Shown one piece after another: positions 1 through 6,632 of a stretch of 14,354 nt of DNA. Every line of letters starts with the position of its first letter. The first letter of the stretch is position 1. Source of the stretch: Nitrospiria bacterium. GTDB taxonomy: Bacteria; Nitrospirota; CAKKRA01; 9FT-COMBO-42-15. The translations under genes were made by a program, and so were the position numbers. Location of the stretch: assembly GCA_919902475.1 (NCBI GenBank), contig CAKKRA010000432.1, positions 1 through 14,354 of the forward strand, written 5' to 3'. Below the pieces are notes generated by a model that saw only the letters and a program-made list of their open reading frames with translations, made no database searches and was not told the origin of the DNA.

Positions 1-108
1 CCTGCCCTTTGTTACAGCAAGCTTTACCTTTTTAAGGAGAAGTGTTTTAGCGTGACCTTTTGTGATAATCTTTAATGTGGTGTCAGCATCCTGTCTCTGA
101 TTTAGCAT
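1..108 (-). CDS. Possible N-terminus of a minus-strand gene cut by the window edge
   Basis: An ATG at 108 (minus) opens a frame that stays open for 36 codons and runs off the left edge. The residues read MLNQRQDADTTLKIITKG, then lysine-rich hydrophobic stretches ending KLAVTKGR. The ending resembles the first strand of an FHA-type domain (a pattern like 'lxVtkGpdxGkxf'), but too little is present to name a family. No Shine-Dalgarno sequence is seen before the ATG. The frame could be chance, because 36 codons is short. The sequence to the left of the window would settle it. Confidence 0.35.
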   Translation of the reverse strand, partial: MLNQRQDADTTLKIITKGHAKTLLLKKVKLAVTKGR

Positions 109-413
109 AGCTAATTATTAGCACAGATGCCTTGTTAATTCAAGGAAGAAACAAAGCTCTTCTAAAAGGCGTGGATATGAAAAGCCTTTGTGAGCAGGTA
201 TTAAAGGAGTATAAAAAGTAAAAAAGTGGTTAAAATAGTATGGTATGAGTCAAGGGGTTTCTCTCGCTAATTGGAGGGCAAGGGCATCTTCACAGTGAGG
301 AATGAGATATTAACGCATTCATTAGGGGCTTGTTTTAACAGGCTATCTAAGGGTAGAAAAGGGTAGTTGAGAATTGTCATCCCACCCTTCTTGAAAGTTT
401 TTTGTTATGCATT
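109..413. other. Gene-free stretch with repeat copy and a possible decayed coding fragment
   Basis: No intact gene was found. On the plus strand, an open frame at 111-221 ends in KGVDMKSLCEQVLKEYKK and a stop. It has no credible start and could be the tail of a lost gene. From 231 to 339 lies one copy of the dispersed repeat described separately. The stretch is AT-rich and downstream of the minus-strand gene at 414-1109. No convincing terminator hairpin was seen. Confidence 0.5.
231..339 (-). repeat. Dispersed mosaic repeat, copy 1 (modules A-B-C)
   Basis: Read on the minus strand, this contains module A (GTTAAAAC at its start, then ..TTAATATCTCAT.., CACTGTGAAG), module B (GAAACCCCTTGACT) and module C (CTCATACCATACTATTTTA). 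Module A recurs at 3640-3697, module B at 2641-2662 and 3585-3610, and modules B-C at 4030-4060 (23 of 24 bases identical between 231-254 and 4030-4053). It carries no gene of its own. It is either a decayed small mobile element or an intergenic repeat family. Confidence 0.6.
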
Positions 414-1109
414 TTAGCAAACATAGTCACCAAAACCAATTGTAAGCCATTGCAGCATTCCATTGATAAAACGCGCTGAAATGCCTGAGCAACGTTCAGC
501 CATTGATTTACCATTCTCTACACACCAAGTATCACCCAGTTTGTATGGCTTACGCTCACAGTAAACATAAAATAAGAGGCCATCATTGATGCCTGAGGGC
601 TCTCCCATAATTTTCTTGAACTCTTTGATTGGCATACCAAGATAAATACCGCTTTTTGTTCGCAAGTTTTCAGGTTTGATTAAAGTTGTCCCACATTGAT
701 TTAAAAAATCAACATCTCCTTGAATAAGCCTGAGTTCATCTACCATCTTGCCCCCTGTCATTTCGGAATTTGATGCAACAACAAGAACAATTTTTTGTTT
801 TTGCGATTCTGAAATGTAGCAGACCTTATATTCTGATGCCGCGGCATCACCAGAATGCCATATCGGTGCTTCACCAAATATTTGTTCAGCTTCCTTAAAG
901 GAATTACCACTAAGAAGGAACCCATTAATATTCCGATGTTGTTCTGGAAGATTGCCTTTATATGAACGGCTTGCTCCGTCTAAGCATGGTCCACCAACAT
1001 GCTTAATTTCTTCATCACATTGCTTGAGACGCAATTCTTTATATTTATCAGTATCTCCAAATGCTAAAGAGGTAATTAATAGTGTTAAAATAATAAATAT
1101 TAGCTTCAT
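414..1109 (-). CDS. Secreted cysteine-rich protein of unknown function
   Basis: This 231-residue protein starts with a clear Sec signal peptide: MK, a hydrophobic core LIFIILTLLITSLAF, then a likely cleavage site after the small residues around position 18. The mature part has about eight cysteines spread along its length, including the last residue, which suggests disulfides and a periplasmic or extracellular location. Two segments look like a repeated motif: 'GNSFKEAEQIFGEAP' near the middle and 'GMPIKEFKKIMGEPSG' later. This 'aG.p..e...i.GeP' pattern resembles small SmpA/OmlA-like lipoprotein folds, but I do not recognise a named family. No Shine-Dalgarno is seen; a TATTAT box lies 7 nt before the ATG. 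It is a single gene, separated from higA by about 90 bp. Confidence 0.8.
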   Translation of the reverse strand: MKLIFIILTLLITSLAFGDTDKYKELRLKQCDEEIKHVGGPCLDGASRSYKGNLPEQHRNINGFLLSGNSFKEAEQIFGEAPIWHSGDAAASEYKVCYISESQKQKIVLVVASNSEMTGGKMVDELRLIQGDVDFLNQCGTTLIKPENLRTKSGIYLGMPIKEFKKIMGEPSGINDGLLFYVYCERKPYKLGDTWCVENGKSMAERCSGISARFINGMLQWLTIGFGDYVC

Positions 1110-1197
1110 ATGTCTAATAATATTGTTAACCTGTTTTCAATATTCCATGCCGAAAATAAAGTTTATAATTCTCTAACTGAACAACTTCCTATAGTAT

Positions 1198-1503
1198 TCA
1201 TATCGCCTCTGAATATTCCCTTACCTCTCGCTCAAGCCGGTCGCTAAGCGCATCAGCAGTAACATCCAGATCATATTGTGACTGCAATCCAATCCAGAAC
1301 TCGGCAGATGTTCTAAAAAACCTTGCCAGGCGGAGCGCGGTATCTGCGGTTATTCTCCTTTTTCCAAGGACAATCTCGTTTATTCTTCGCGCAGGTACGC
1401 CAATATTTAATGCGAGTCTGTGCTGACTTAATTCCATTGGCTTGAGAAATTCTTCTAAAAGAACCTCACCGGGATGCACAGGATGTAATTTTCTTTTTTT
1501 CAT
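1198..1503 (-). CDS. higA: HigA-family antitoxin (XRE helix-turn-helix)
   Basis: This 101-residue protein opens with the HigA hallmark HPGEVLLEEFLKPMELSQ (residues 10-27). An XRE-type helix-turn-helix follows (about residues 24-60: LSQHRLALNIGV..RRINEIVLGKRRIT) and then the family's TALRLARFFRTSAEFW motif. Members of this family bind and neutralise the HigB mRNA interferase and repress their own promoter. The gene starts 12 bp after the higB stop and has a strong AAAGGAGAG Shine-Dalgarno. Toxin-first order is typical of hig loci. Length is normal for the family. Confidence 0.95.
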   Translation of the reverse strand: MKKRKLHPVHPGEVLLEEFLKPMELSQHRLALNIGVPARRINEIVLGKRRITADTALRLARFFRTSAEFWIGLQSQYDLDVTADALSDRLEREVREYSEAI

Positions 1504-1515
1504 AAATTCTCTCCT

Positions 1516-1797
1516 TTAATGATAATCTGTAATTTCCACATCATGCGTATTGCCATCCAGCCAGATAAAGCAAATGCGCCATTGATCATTGATTCTTATG
1601 CTATATTGACCTTCACGGTTGCCGCTAAGCTTTTCAAGTCTGTTTGCAGGCGGAATTCTCAGATCATTGATATTCTTAGCGTTATTAATCATGCGTAATT
1701 TTCTCAGTGCGACCTGCTGGATATTAACTGGTAACTTCTTAGAAACCTCGCGGCTGTATATCTTTTCTGCTTCTTTGCTTTTGAATGATTTTATCAC
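1516..1797 (-). CDS. higB: HigB-family toxin (RelE/ParE superfamily mRNA interferase)
   Basis: This 93-residue protein matches the HigB pattern from end to end: MIKSFKSKEAEKIY, then RKLRMINNAKNINDLRIPPANRLEKLSGNREGQYSIRINDQWRICF and a C-terminal HDVEITDYH. The basic Arg/Lys residues and the C-terminal His are positioned as in active ribosome-dependent RNases of this family. The start is GTG at 1797. The frame is closed three codons upstream and there is no in-frame ATG nearby, so the GTG is forced. No Shine-Dalgarno separates it from a TATAAT box only 8 nt upstream, which implies a leaderless or near-leaderless mRNA. It is the first gene of the higBA operon. Confidence 0.95.
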   Translation of the reverse strand: MIKSFKSKEAEKIYSREVSKKLPVNIQQVALRKLRMINNAKNINDLRIPPANRLEKLSGNREGQYSIRINDQWRICFIWLDGNTHDVEITDYH

Positions 1798-1805
1798 CTT
1801 TAAAT

Positions 1806-1843
1806 ATTATATATCTTGATGCGTTAAACGTCAAGCGTTAAAC
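1806..1843 (-). promoter_or_regulatory. higBA promoter with direct-repeat operator
   Basis: On the minus strand, TTGACG (1834-1829) and TATAAT (1811-1806) are separated by exactly 17 bp, close to the sigma70 consensus. Two copies of the 9-mer GCGTTAAAC (plus-strand reading, 1821-1829 and 1835-1843) flank and overlap the -35 box, with 14 bp between their starts. The inner copy also sits in an imperfect inverted repeat, TGA..CGTT-A-AACGTCA. This is where a HigA or HigB-HigA repressor would be expected to bind, so autorepression is likely. The operator role is inferred. Confidence 0.75.
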
Positions 1844-1854
1844 ACTGAACAGCA

Positions 1855-2607
1855 TCAGCAGATGCTAACAGGCTTTTTAGCAAATCCTTTTTTAAATATA
1901 TAGATAATGTTTTCTATAAAAGCATCCTCAAGCCATCTTTCTAATTTCAATTGCCTGTATATCCTAACGGTCTTTGACATATAGTTCATCCTATCAATGA
2001 TGATACTGTCAGCATAAGGTTTTATCCTCTCTGTTAACGCCTCTGGGTTCATGGGCAGCACAGGACCAATAAAGGCATAAGTCGCAATTCCATTTTCATG
2101 GAGTTTTTTTAAGGCATTAACCCTTGCGGAGATAGACGGCGCATTTGGCTCAAAAACCTTTCTCATGCCTTCGTCATCAGTTGTTATTGTTATACCAACT
2201 GATATGTCCTTAAATCTTTTTATCAGATCCATATCACGCAGGACAAGCGGGGACTTTGTAAGTATATCTATAGAGAACTGGTGATGCAAAAGGACTTCAA
2301 GGCACTTTCTTGTAAGTTTGTATCTTGCTTCAATCGGCTGGTATGCATCTGTAACTGAGCTGATTATAATACTTCCTCTTGCAGCTCTCTTAATCTGTTT
2401 TTCTAAAACCTCCGGCGCACTTATCTTTACATCAACAAACTTTCCCCATGGTTCTGTATGGTTTGTAAACCTTTTCATGAATGTTGCATAGCAATATCTA
2501 CAGCCATGAAAACAGCCGACATAGGGATTAATGCAATAATCAGCCCCAGGGATTCCTGATTTGGTTAGCACAGACTTAACCTTTATCTCTTTAATAATTA
2601 AACCCAT
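1855..2607 (-). CDS. Radical SAM protein, SplB-like (COG1533 type)
   Basis: This 250-residue protein has the radical SAM iron-sulfur motif CxxxCxxC (C32, C36, C39 in GCFHGCRYCYA), followed by the Arg/Thr-rich segments of the SplB/Rv2578c-like group (SSVTDAYQPIEARYKLTRKCLE, ILTKSPLVLRDMD, VGITITTDDEGMRKVFEPNAPS). It would bind a [4Fe-4S] cluster and cleave S-adenosylmethionine to start radical chemistry. The substrate cannot be told, and although the family is related to spore photoproduct lyase, most members are of unknown function. There is no Shine-Dalgarno; TAAAAT lies 5 nt before the ATG. It is flanked by two toxin-antitoxin pairs, and the higBA promoter sits just beyond its stop codon. 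Confidence 0.88.
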   Translation of the reverse strand: MGLIIKEIKVKSVLTKSGIPGADYCINPYVGCFHGCRYCYATFMKRFTNHTEPWGKFVDVKISAPEVLEKQIKRAARGSIIISSVTDAYQPIEARYKLTRKCLEVLLHHQFSIDILTKSPLVLRDMDLIKRFKDISVGITITTDDEGMRKVFEPNAPSISARVNALKKLHENGIATYAFIGPVLPMNPEALTERIKPYADSIIIDRMNYMSKTVRIYRQLKLERWLEDAFIENIIYIFKKGFAKKPVSIC

Positions 2608-2640
2608 GTTTTATTTTAACACAGAAAGGAGGAGATTGTT

Positions 2641-2662
2641 GGCAGCAAGGGGTTTTTCTTGC
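2641..2662 (-). repeat. Isolated module B of the dispersed repeat
   Basis: On the minus strand this reads GCAAGAAAAACCCCTTGC, an inverted repeat (GCAAG/CTTGC) around the same AAACCCCTT core found at 247-262 and 3592-3606. The copy at 3592-3606 has GTAA/TTAC in place of the GCAAG/CTTGC arms, a compensatory change that keeps pairing. It is followed by a second small hairpin, GCCTG-7-CAGGC (2661-2677). It lies in the 136-bp gap between the radical SAM gene and the Phd/VapC pair. Confidence 0.45.
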
Positions 2663-2714
2663 CTGCTGGGAACAGGCGTCCTATCTGTCCGGATTGAATA
2701 TATGTTAATAAGGT

Positions 2715-2751
2715 TTGTAATGTAACCACTTTTATGGTAAAATGTGACCAT
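2715..2751 (+). promoter_or_regulatory. Phd/VapC operon promoter and candidate operator
   Basis: TTGTAA (2715-2720) and TAAAAT (2738-2743) are spaced by 17 bp, a good sigma70 pair upstream of the antitoxin gene. A short inverted repeat, ATGGT-8-ACCAT (2734-2738 and 2747-2751), covers the -10 box and could be the autoregulatory site. The antitoxin-binding role is inferred from the habit of such operons. Confidence 0.6.
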
Positions 2752-2776
2752 AAATAATTTTGAAATGGAGGTAGTT

Positions 2777-3037
2777 ATGATCTCTGTTGGAATAAAGGAA
2801 TTAAAGGTTAAGCTGAGCAGCTATATTGACAAGGTATGCGGCGGTGAGGAGATTATAATAACCGAGCATGGTAATGAAGTGGCAATAATTATACCGATTT
2901 CAAGGGAAAGGATGACTATAAAAACCCTAATTTCGTCAGGCAGGGCTAAATGGTCTGGCGGAAAGCCTGAGGGAGTAAAGGGCGTCAAGATTAAAGGAAA
3001 ACCCGTTTCAAAGACTGTTCTTGAGGAGCGCCGTTGA
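2777..3037 (+). CDS. Phd/YefM-family antitoxin
   Basis: This 86-residue protein has the Phd/YefM N-terminal DNA-binding fold: SVGIKELKVKLSSYIDKV, then GEEIIITEHGNEVAIIIP. A basic, Gly/Lys-rich C-terminal tail follows, which would wrap the toxin. I chose the ATG at 2777 because GGAGG (2767-2771) is placed 5 nt before it and the protein then begins with the usual family start. An upstream GTG (2744) lies directly on the -10 box. The gene overlaps the downstream PIN-domain toxin by 4 bp (TTGA), so the two are translationally coupled. Confidence 0.9.
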   Translation: MISVGIKELKVKLSSYIDKVCGGEEIIITEHGNEVAIIIPISRERMTIKTLISSGRAKWSGGKPEGVKGVKIKGKPVSKTVLEERR

Positions 3038-3462
3038 TACTATATCTTGACACCAGCAGCCTTGTAAAATTATATATTGAGGAAACCCATTCCAATCTGG
3101 TTAAAAAATGGGTTAGAGGCGCTGAAATAGTCTCAACTTGCCGCGTAGCATATCCAGAGACTATCTCTGCTTTCAACAGACGATTCAAATCCGGTGACTT
3201 AATAAAGAGCGAATATGAAACTATTCTAAAATCTTTTTCCAGAGAATGGCTTAGTTTTGCTGTGGTTGATTTTTATGAAATTGAAGCAGGGCGCTTAGCG
3301 CAAAAATATGGTTTACGAGGGTTTGATGCTGTTCATCTTTCTTCTGTAAAGCTAATAAAAAAACAGCAAAACGGCGTCTCGCTCTCTTTTTCCTCTTTTG
3401 ATGAGAAGCTGAACAGCGCTGCTGCGGCAGAGGGGTTAACAGTGCTGAGTCCGCATTTATAA
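3034..3462 (+). CDS. vapC: VapC-family PIN-domain toxin
   Basis: This 142-residue PIN-domain ribonuclease has the four acidic metal-binding residues in order: D6 (MILYLDTSSLVKLY), E42 (YPETISAF), D98 (GFDAVHLSS) and D123 (SSFDEKLN). Family members cleave tRNA or rRNA when not held by their antitoxin. It starts with TTG at 3034, which shares bases with the antitoxin stop codon (TTGA) and is preceded by GAGGAG at 3023-3028. Length is normal and the active site is complete, so it is probably functional. Confidence 0.92.
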   Translation: MILYLDTSSLVKLYIEETHSNLVKKWVRGAEIVSTCRVAYPETISAFNRRFKSGDLIKSEYETILKSFSREWLSFAVVDFYEIEAGRLAQKYGLRGFDAVHLSSVKLIKKQQNGVSLSFSSFDEKLNSAAAAEGLTVLSPHL

Positions 3463-3507
3463 CTGATTGATAGAGCAGCAATCATAAAAAGTTGTATCGA
3501 AGCTTTC

Positions 3508-3582
3508 TTAACTCTGCTCTTTTTTTGCTTCTTTTGCCTTTTCTAAGGCAACTGGGTCACCAATTAATACTATAAGAAACAT
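3508..3582 (-). pseudogene. Short coding remnant, hydrophobic start and charged tail
   Basis: On the minus strand a frame open from 3603 reads RNPLLAAMFLIVLIGDPVA and ends in a Lys/Glu-rich tail and TAA. The composition looks protein-like, but the frame closes upstream (TAA at 3606-3604) and the beginning lies in repeat module B. It is probably the last part of a decayed small membrane-protein gene, or a very small protein of 24 residues starting at 3582. No Shine-Dalgarno was seen. Confidence 0.3.
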
Positions 3583-3584
3583 TG

Positions 3585-3706
3585 CTGCCAGTAAGGGGTT
3601 TCTTTACTGCAAAGTAATAATAGTGGAAAGGTATGATGCGGGTGCCTTCACAGTGAAGGCTGAGGTACTAATGCATTCAGCATTGTCTCGTTTTAACGGC
3701 CTAACA
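3585..3706 (-). repeat. Dispersed mosaic repeat, copy 2 (modules A-C-B)
   Basis: Read on the minus strand this runs GTTAGGCCGTTAAAAC, then a segment matching copy 1 (..ATGCATTAGTACCTCA.. against ..ATGCGTTAATATCTCA..), then a perfect 17-nt hairpin with 1-nt centre, GCCTTCAC-T-GTGAAGGC (3644-3660). CATCATACC..ACTATTAT and AGAAACCCCTTACTG follow. The B and C modules are in the opposite order to copy 1. The end of the membrane-protein pseudogene abuts it. Confidence 0.6.
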
Positions 3707-3952
3707 TCAGTTAAGAAATACACTGTTTATTATCCATGCAACAAAAAGCCAAAATGCAAACCCAATCCATGTGCTGATTTCGGTGAATATAACAAATTTT
3801 GACAATGGTTCATTAACATAGTAATTCTACCGAGGTCTCCTCTTGCCAACGGTAGCAAAAAAAAGAAAAATTTCTCCGCTATAGAATAAAACAAGTTCTA
3901 CTAAAAGGTGAAACAAAAATTGTAGAATGCCTTTAACAACATCATTAATCAT
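3707..3952 (-). pseudogene. Small membrane protein gene interrupted by one amber codon
   Basis: On the minus strand, ATG at 3952 has a GGAG Shine-Dalgarno 6 nt upstream. It opens MINDVVKGILQFLFHLLVEL, continues through a membrane segment to KRRPR, and meets TAG at 3829-3827. The same frame then continues for 39 codons without a stop (NYYVNEPLSKFVIFTEISTW, then IGFAFWLFVAWIINSVFLN) to TGA at 3707. The reading across the TAG looks like one 81-residue protein with two hydrophobic segments joined by a basic loop. A single TGG-to-TAG change (Trp to stop) would explain it. Either it is a recent nonsense mutation or the stop is read through. I do not know a named family. Confidence 0.7.
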
Positions 3953-4029
3953 AATTTTCTCCATCTCAATGATTGCAAACAGCGGAGTGGTTCGCAGTAT
4001 CCGATGGAATGAGTTATGCTGTAATCCTA

Positions 4030-4060
4030 TAAAATAATATGGTATGAGTCAAGAAGTTTT
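4030..4060 (-). repeat. Partial dispersed repeat (modules B-C)
   Basis: On the minus strand this reads AAAACTTCTTGACTCATACC then ATATTATTTTA. It matches 231-262 closely (23 of 24 bases over the C module and its junction, with changes in the CCC of module B). It lies about 120 bp before the der start. Confidence 0.65.
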
Positions 4061-4152
4061 ATAATTTACTGATGGATATATGTTGGGGGCAGATATCGTG
4101 CCTGTCCTGAATGTTCTTGAATAAAAAACCTCTCTATGGTAACTTAACAATC

Positions 4153-5475
4153 ATGCACAAACCAGTTGTTGCGATTATTGGAAAGCCGAATGTTGGAAAG
4201 TCCACACTTTTTAACAGAATTGTTGGAAGGCCGATTGCTATTGTAGAGGACATCCCTGGTGTAACAAGGGACAGGAACTATGCCCATGCCTCATGGCTTG
4301 ATAAGGAATTCGCGCTTATTGATACTGGAGGCTTTGAGCCGGCAACCACAAATAATATCCTCCGCCTTGTAAAAGAGCAGACAAAGCTTGCCATTACAGA
4401 GGCTGATGTAATAATCTTTTTGATGGATGGAAAGGACGGCCTGACTCCAATAGACAGCGAGATTACAGCCTATCTGAGAAAAGTTGAAAAACCTGTTATC
4501 TACGCAGTGAACAAGATTGACAGCAAAAAGAGGGAGGCAATACTGCCAGAATTTTATAGCCTTGGCATTGAAAATATAATCTCTGTCTCTGCAGCGCACG
4601 GCCTTGGCATTGATGATCTGCTTGACGCAGTCTGTAGCCATATATTGGTAGTAAAGATAGAGGAAAAAGAGGCGGCAGGGATTCCAAAGATTGCCATTGT
4701 TGGAAGGCCCAATGTTGGCAAGTCTACTGTTGTAAATACGCTTATTGGCAAGGAGAGGATGATTATCAGCGAGCTGCCAGGGACAACAAGGGATTCAATA
4801 GACACGCTTGTAAGATATAATAAAAAGGATTACATAATTATAGACACTGCCGGCATGAGGAAAAGGCCGAAGATTGCTGAGGCTGTTGAAAGATACAGCG
4901 TGCTCCGCGCCCTCAGGAGCATTGACAAATGCGATATTGCTATTTTGATGATTGACGGCTTTGAAGGCATGACAGATCAGGACCTAAAGATAGCAAGCTA
5001 TATAAAAGACGGGGGCAAGGGCTGCATTGTAGCAGTAAACAAATGGGACCTGGTTGAAAAGGACACAAAGACAGCAGACCAATACAGCAACGCAATAAAT
5101 ACAAAGCTCCATTTTATGAACTATGCGCCAATACTCTATATCTCAGCGCTCACAAAGCAGCGTGTGGCAAAGATGTATCCTTTGATAGACGAGATAATCT
5201 CAGAATACTCAAAGCGTGTATCAACAGGCGATTTAAACAGGGTATTTGAAACAATAAAAAAAGGCCATGTGCCTGCGATGCACAGGGGCAGGGAGGTAAA
5301 GTTTTTTTACATCACGCAGGTATCAATAAGGCCGCCGAGCTTCATCATCTTCTGCAATTATCCAGAGGCAGTTAAGGAGGATTATATCCGCTATATGGAA
5401 AAGGGCATCCGCAATGCCTTTGGCTTTATAGGCACGCCAATAAAGATATTTATAAAAAAAAGGCGGAGCAGGTGA
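4153..5475 (+). CDS. der: Ribosome biogenesis GTPase Der (EngA)
   Basis: This 440-residue protein has the tandem GTPase layout unique to Der, an essential factor in assembly of the 50S ribosomal subunit. The first domain shows G1 GKPNVGKS (10-17), G3 DTGG (57-60), G4 NKID (120-123) and G5 SAA. The second begins with GRPNVGKS (184-191), followed by DTAG and NKWD. A KH-like C-terminal domain and a basic tail (IKKRRSR) complete it. I chose ATG 4153 because the family starts 'M.KPVVAI.GKPNVGKS'; the frame is open back to an ATG at 4111, which would add 14 atypical residues. Neither start has a clear Shine-Dalgarno. It overlaps the next gene by 4 bp. Confidence 0.97.
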   Translation: MHKPVVAIIGKPNVGKSTLFNRIVGRPIAIVEDIPGVTRDRNYAHASWLDKEFALIDTGGFEPATTNNILRLVKEQTKLAITEADVIIFLMDGKDGLTPIDSEITAYLRKVEKPVIYAVNKIDSKKREAILPEFYSLGIENIISVSAAHGLGIDDLLDAVCSHILVVKIEEKEAAGIPKIAIVGRPNVGKSTVVNTLIGKERMIISELPGTTRDSIDTLVRYNKKDYIIIDTAGMRKRPKIAEAVERYSVLRALRSIDKCDIAILMIDGFEGMTDQDLKIASYIKDGGKGCIVAVNKWDLVEKDTKTADQYSNAINTKLHFMNYAPILYISALTKQRVAKMYPLIDEIISEYSKRVSTGDLNRVFETIKKGHVPAMHRGREVKFFYITQVSIRPPSFIIFCNYPEAVKEDYIRYMEKGIRNAFGFIGTPIKIFIKKRRSR

Positions 5476-6350
5476 GAACAGTCAGGGTCTTAGTCAAATC
5501 CTTGATTGACTTCTGGTGGGACGACTGCTTTACACATGCTGCATCCATATCCTTCTTTGCACTGATGTCTCTATTCCCTCTTCTGATAATTATTATATCA
5601 GCCCTCTTTTCCATCTTTGGCGCAAACGATGATGTGAGCAGAAACATTGTGCCGTTTTTAAAAATTTTCTTCCCTCATATTGACCAATCTATTATAAAGG
5701 AGATAAAAAGGCTTTCAGGCGTAAAGGGATTTTCAGATGCAATGAATGCAGCGCTTTTTTTGTGGATGGCTATACAGGTATTTTATTCCATTGAATATGC
5801 AGTCAATATAGCCTTTAAAACAAAAAAACCGAGGACATTTATTTATACAACTACTATCTCTGTTTTTATGGTATTTTTTTCAGGGGTACTATATCTCTTT
5901 TCTATTGGGATTACATCTTTAACAAAGATATTAAAGACAGCAGAGATTGACCTTATTGGTATTCCGTATATAGAAATATCAATAAATTTTCTTTTTATCC
6001 ACGATACAATAATAAATTATTTAATTCCATTTATTCTCGTCTTTCTATCGTTGATATGGCTATATAAATTCCTTCCAAGTAAAACAGTAAGGATAAAAGA
6101 CGCAGTCAGCGGCGCTTTTTTAACAGCAATATTATGGGAGGCTGCAAAACACATTTTTACATGGTATGTGGGTGAAGTAGCAGATTACAAAAGCCTCTAC
6201 GGCTCTCTTACGACGATAATCGTCTTTCTATTATGGATATACTACTCTGCATCTATCCTGTTATTCGGCGCAGAGGTGGTCTTTAATTTAGGAAGTCCAT
6301 CGCAGGCAGTGTCAGGCAAAAGGAGCAGAAGGAAGCAGCAGGTTCATTAA
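5472..6350 (+). CDS. YihY/BrkB-family inner membrane protein
   Basis: This 292-residue protein has about six hydrophobic segments and the YihY/BrkB signatures: DDCFTHAASISFFALMSLFPLLI near the N-terminus, FLPSKTVRIKDAVSGAFLTAILWE in the C-terminal half, and YKSLYGSLTTIIVFLLWIYYSASILLFGAEV. The C-terminal tail is basic and cytosolic. The family was once mislabelled ribonuclease BN; its real role is unknown, with suggested transport function. GTG at 5472 overlaps the der stop (GTGA) and GGAG lies just upstream, so it is translated with der. Confidence 0.93.
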   Translation: MRTVRVLVKSLIDFWWDDCFTHAASISFFALMSLFPLLIIIISALFSIFGANDDVSRNIVPFLKIFFPHIDQSIIKEIKRLSGVKGFSDAMNAALFLWMAIQVFYSIEYAVNIAFKTKKPRTFIYTTTISVFMVFFSGVLYLFSIGITSLTKILKTAEIDLIGIPYIEISINFLFIHDTIINYLIPFILVFLSLIWLYKFLPSKTVRIKDAVSGAFLTAILWEAAKHIFTWYVGEVADYKSLYGSLTTIIVFLLWIYYSASILLFGAEVVFNLGSPSQAVSGKRSRRKQQVH

Positions 6351-6372
6351 CTCTTAGCCATGTTATTAATTC

Positions 6373-6624
6373 TCAGCCTTTCAATTTTCGCAGCTTTCTA
6401 AGGATTCTCCATACTATATTTAACTCATAATCATCTCTTATATGCCACAGATATTCTTTTTGGCCTTCTTTTCCAAACAGCTTTTCTACAGCAGGCAGCA
6501 GTTCAAGAATATTAGCAATGTCATGCCTTACTAATTTATCTTCTTCCATCCACTGGTGAAGCGCTTTATACCCCTTTCCAGTTCTTTTAAAACTTAGCTC
6601 TGTGTGTTTTTCTACAGACGGCAT
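6373..6624 (-). CDS. Small conserved protein of unknown function (paralogue of 13563-13847)
   Basis: This 83-residue soluble, charged protein is third in the FmdE-metallopeptidase operon. Its Shine-Dalgarno AGGAGG lies 5 nt before the ATG, and the start follows the peptidase stop by 8 bp. It shares with the protein at 13563-13847 the pattern MPs..H..LS.KRTGK...L..WM, then RH.I, P.VE.LFGK, EYL.H and DDYE. The conserved His, Trp and acidic residues could form a ligand-binding or metal site, but that is a guess. The family is not one I can name. It is convergent with the YihY gene, whose stop is 22 bp away. Confidence 0.82.
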   Translation of the reverse strand: MPSVEKHTELSFKRTGKGYKALHQWMEEDKLVRHDIANILELLPAVEKLFGKEGQKEYLWHIRDDYELNIVWRILRKLRKLKG

Positions 6625-6632
6625 ATATCCTC

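Larger units (their letters stand above)
3463..4152. other. Gene-poor stretch with repeats and broken coding remnants
   Basis: About 690 bp lie between the PIN toxin and der with no intact gene. From left to right it holds: a weak long-loop hairpin (AGAGCAG 3472-3478 with CTGCTCT 3514-3520) followed by a run of T; a minus-strand open remnant at 3508-3582 encoding a 24-residue tail (MFLIVLIGDPVALEKAKEAK...); repeat copy 2 (3585-3706); the amber-interrupted membrane-protein gene (3707-3952); and a partial repeat copy (4030-4060). The picture is of accumulated decay next to a toxin-antitoxin pair. Confidence 0.6.

Noticed and set aside
111..221. Plus-strand gene ending SLCEQVLKEYKK
   Set aside because: No credible start or homology I can recognise; kept only as a possible decayed fragment.
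3585..3706. Integron attC site (GTTAGGC core-like motif near TA genes and small ORFs)
   Set aside because: GTTAGGC matches the core consensus, but no matching inverse core at the proper distance, no paired R/L boxes, and no intI were found; copy 1 lacks the motif.
5472..6350. Annotation as ribonuclease BN
   Set aside because: The YihY/BrkB family was mislabelled with this name; the sequence is an integral membrane protein without nuclease motifs.
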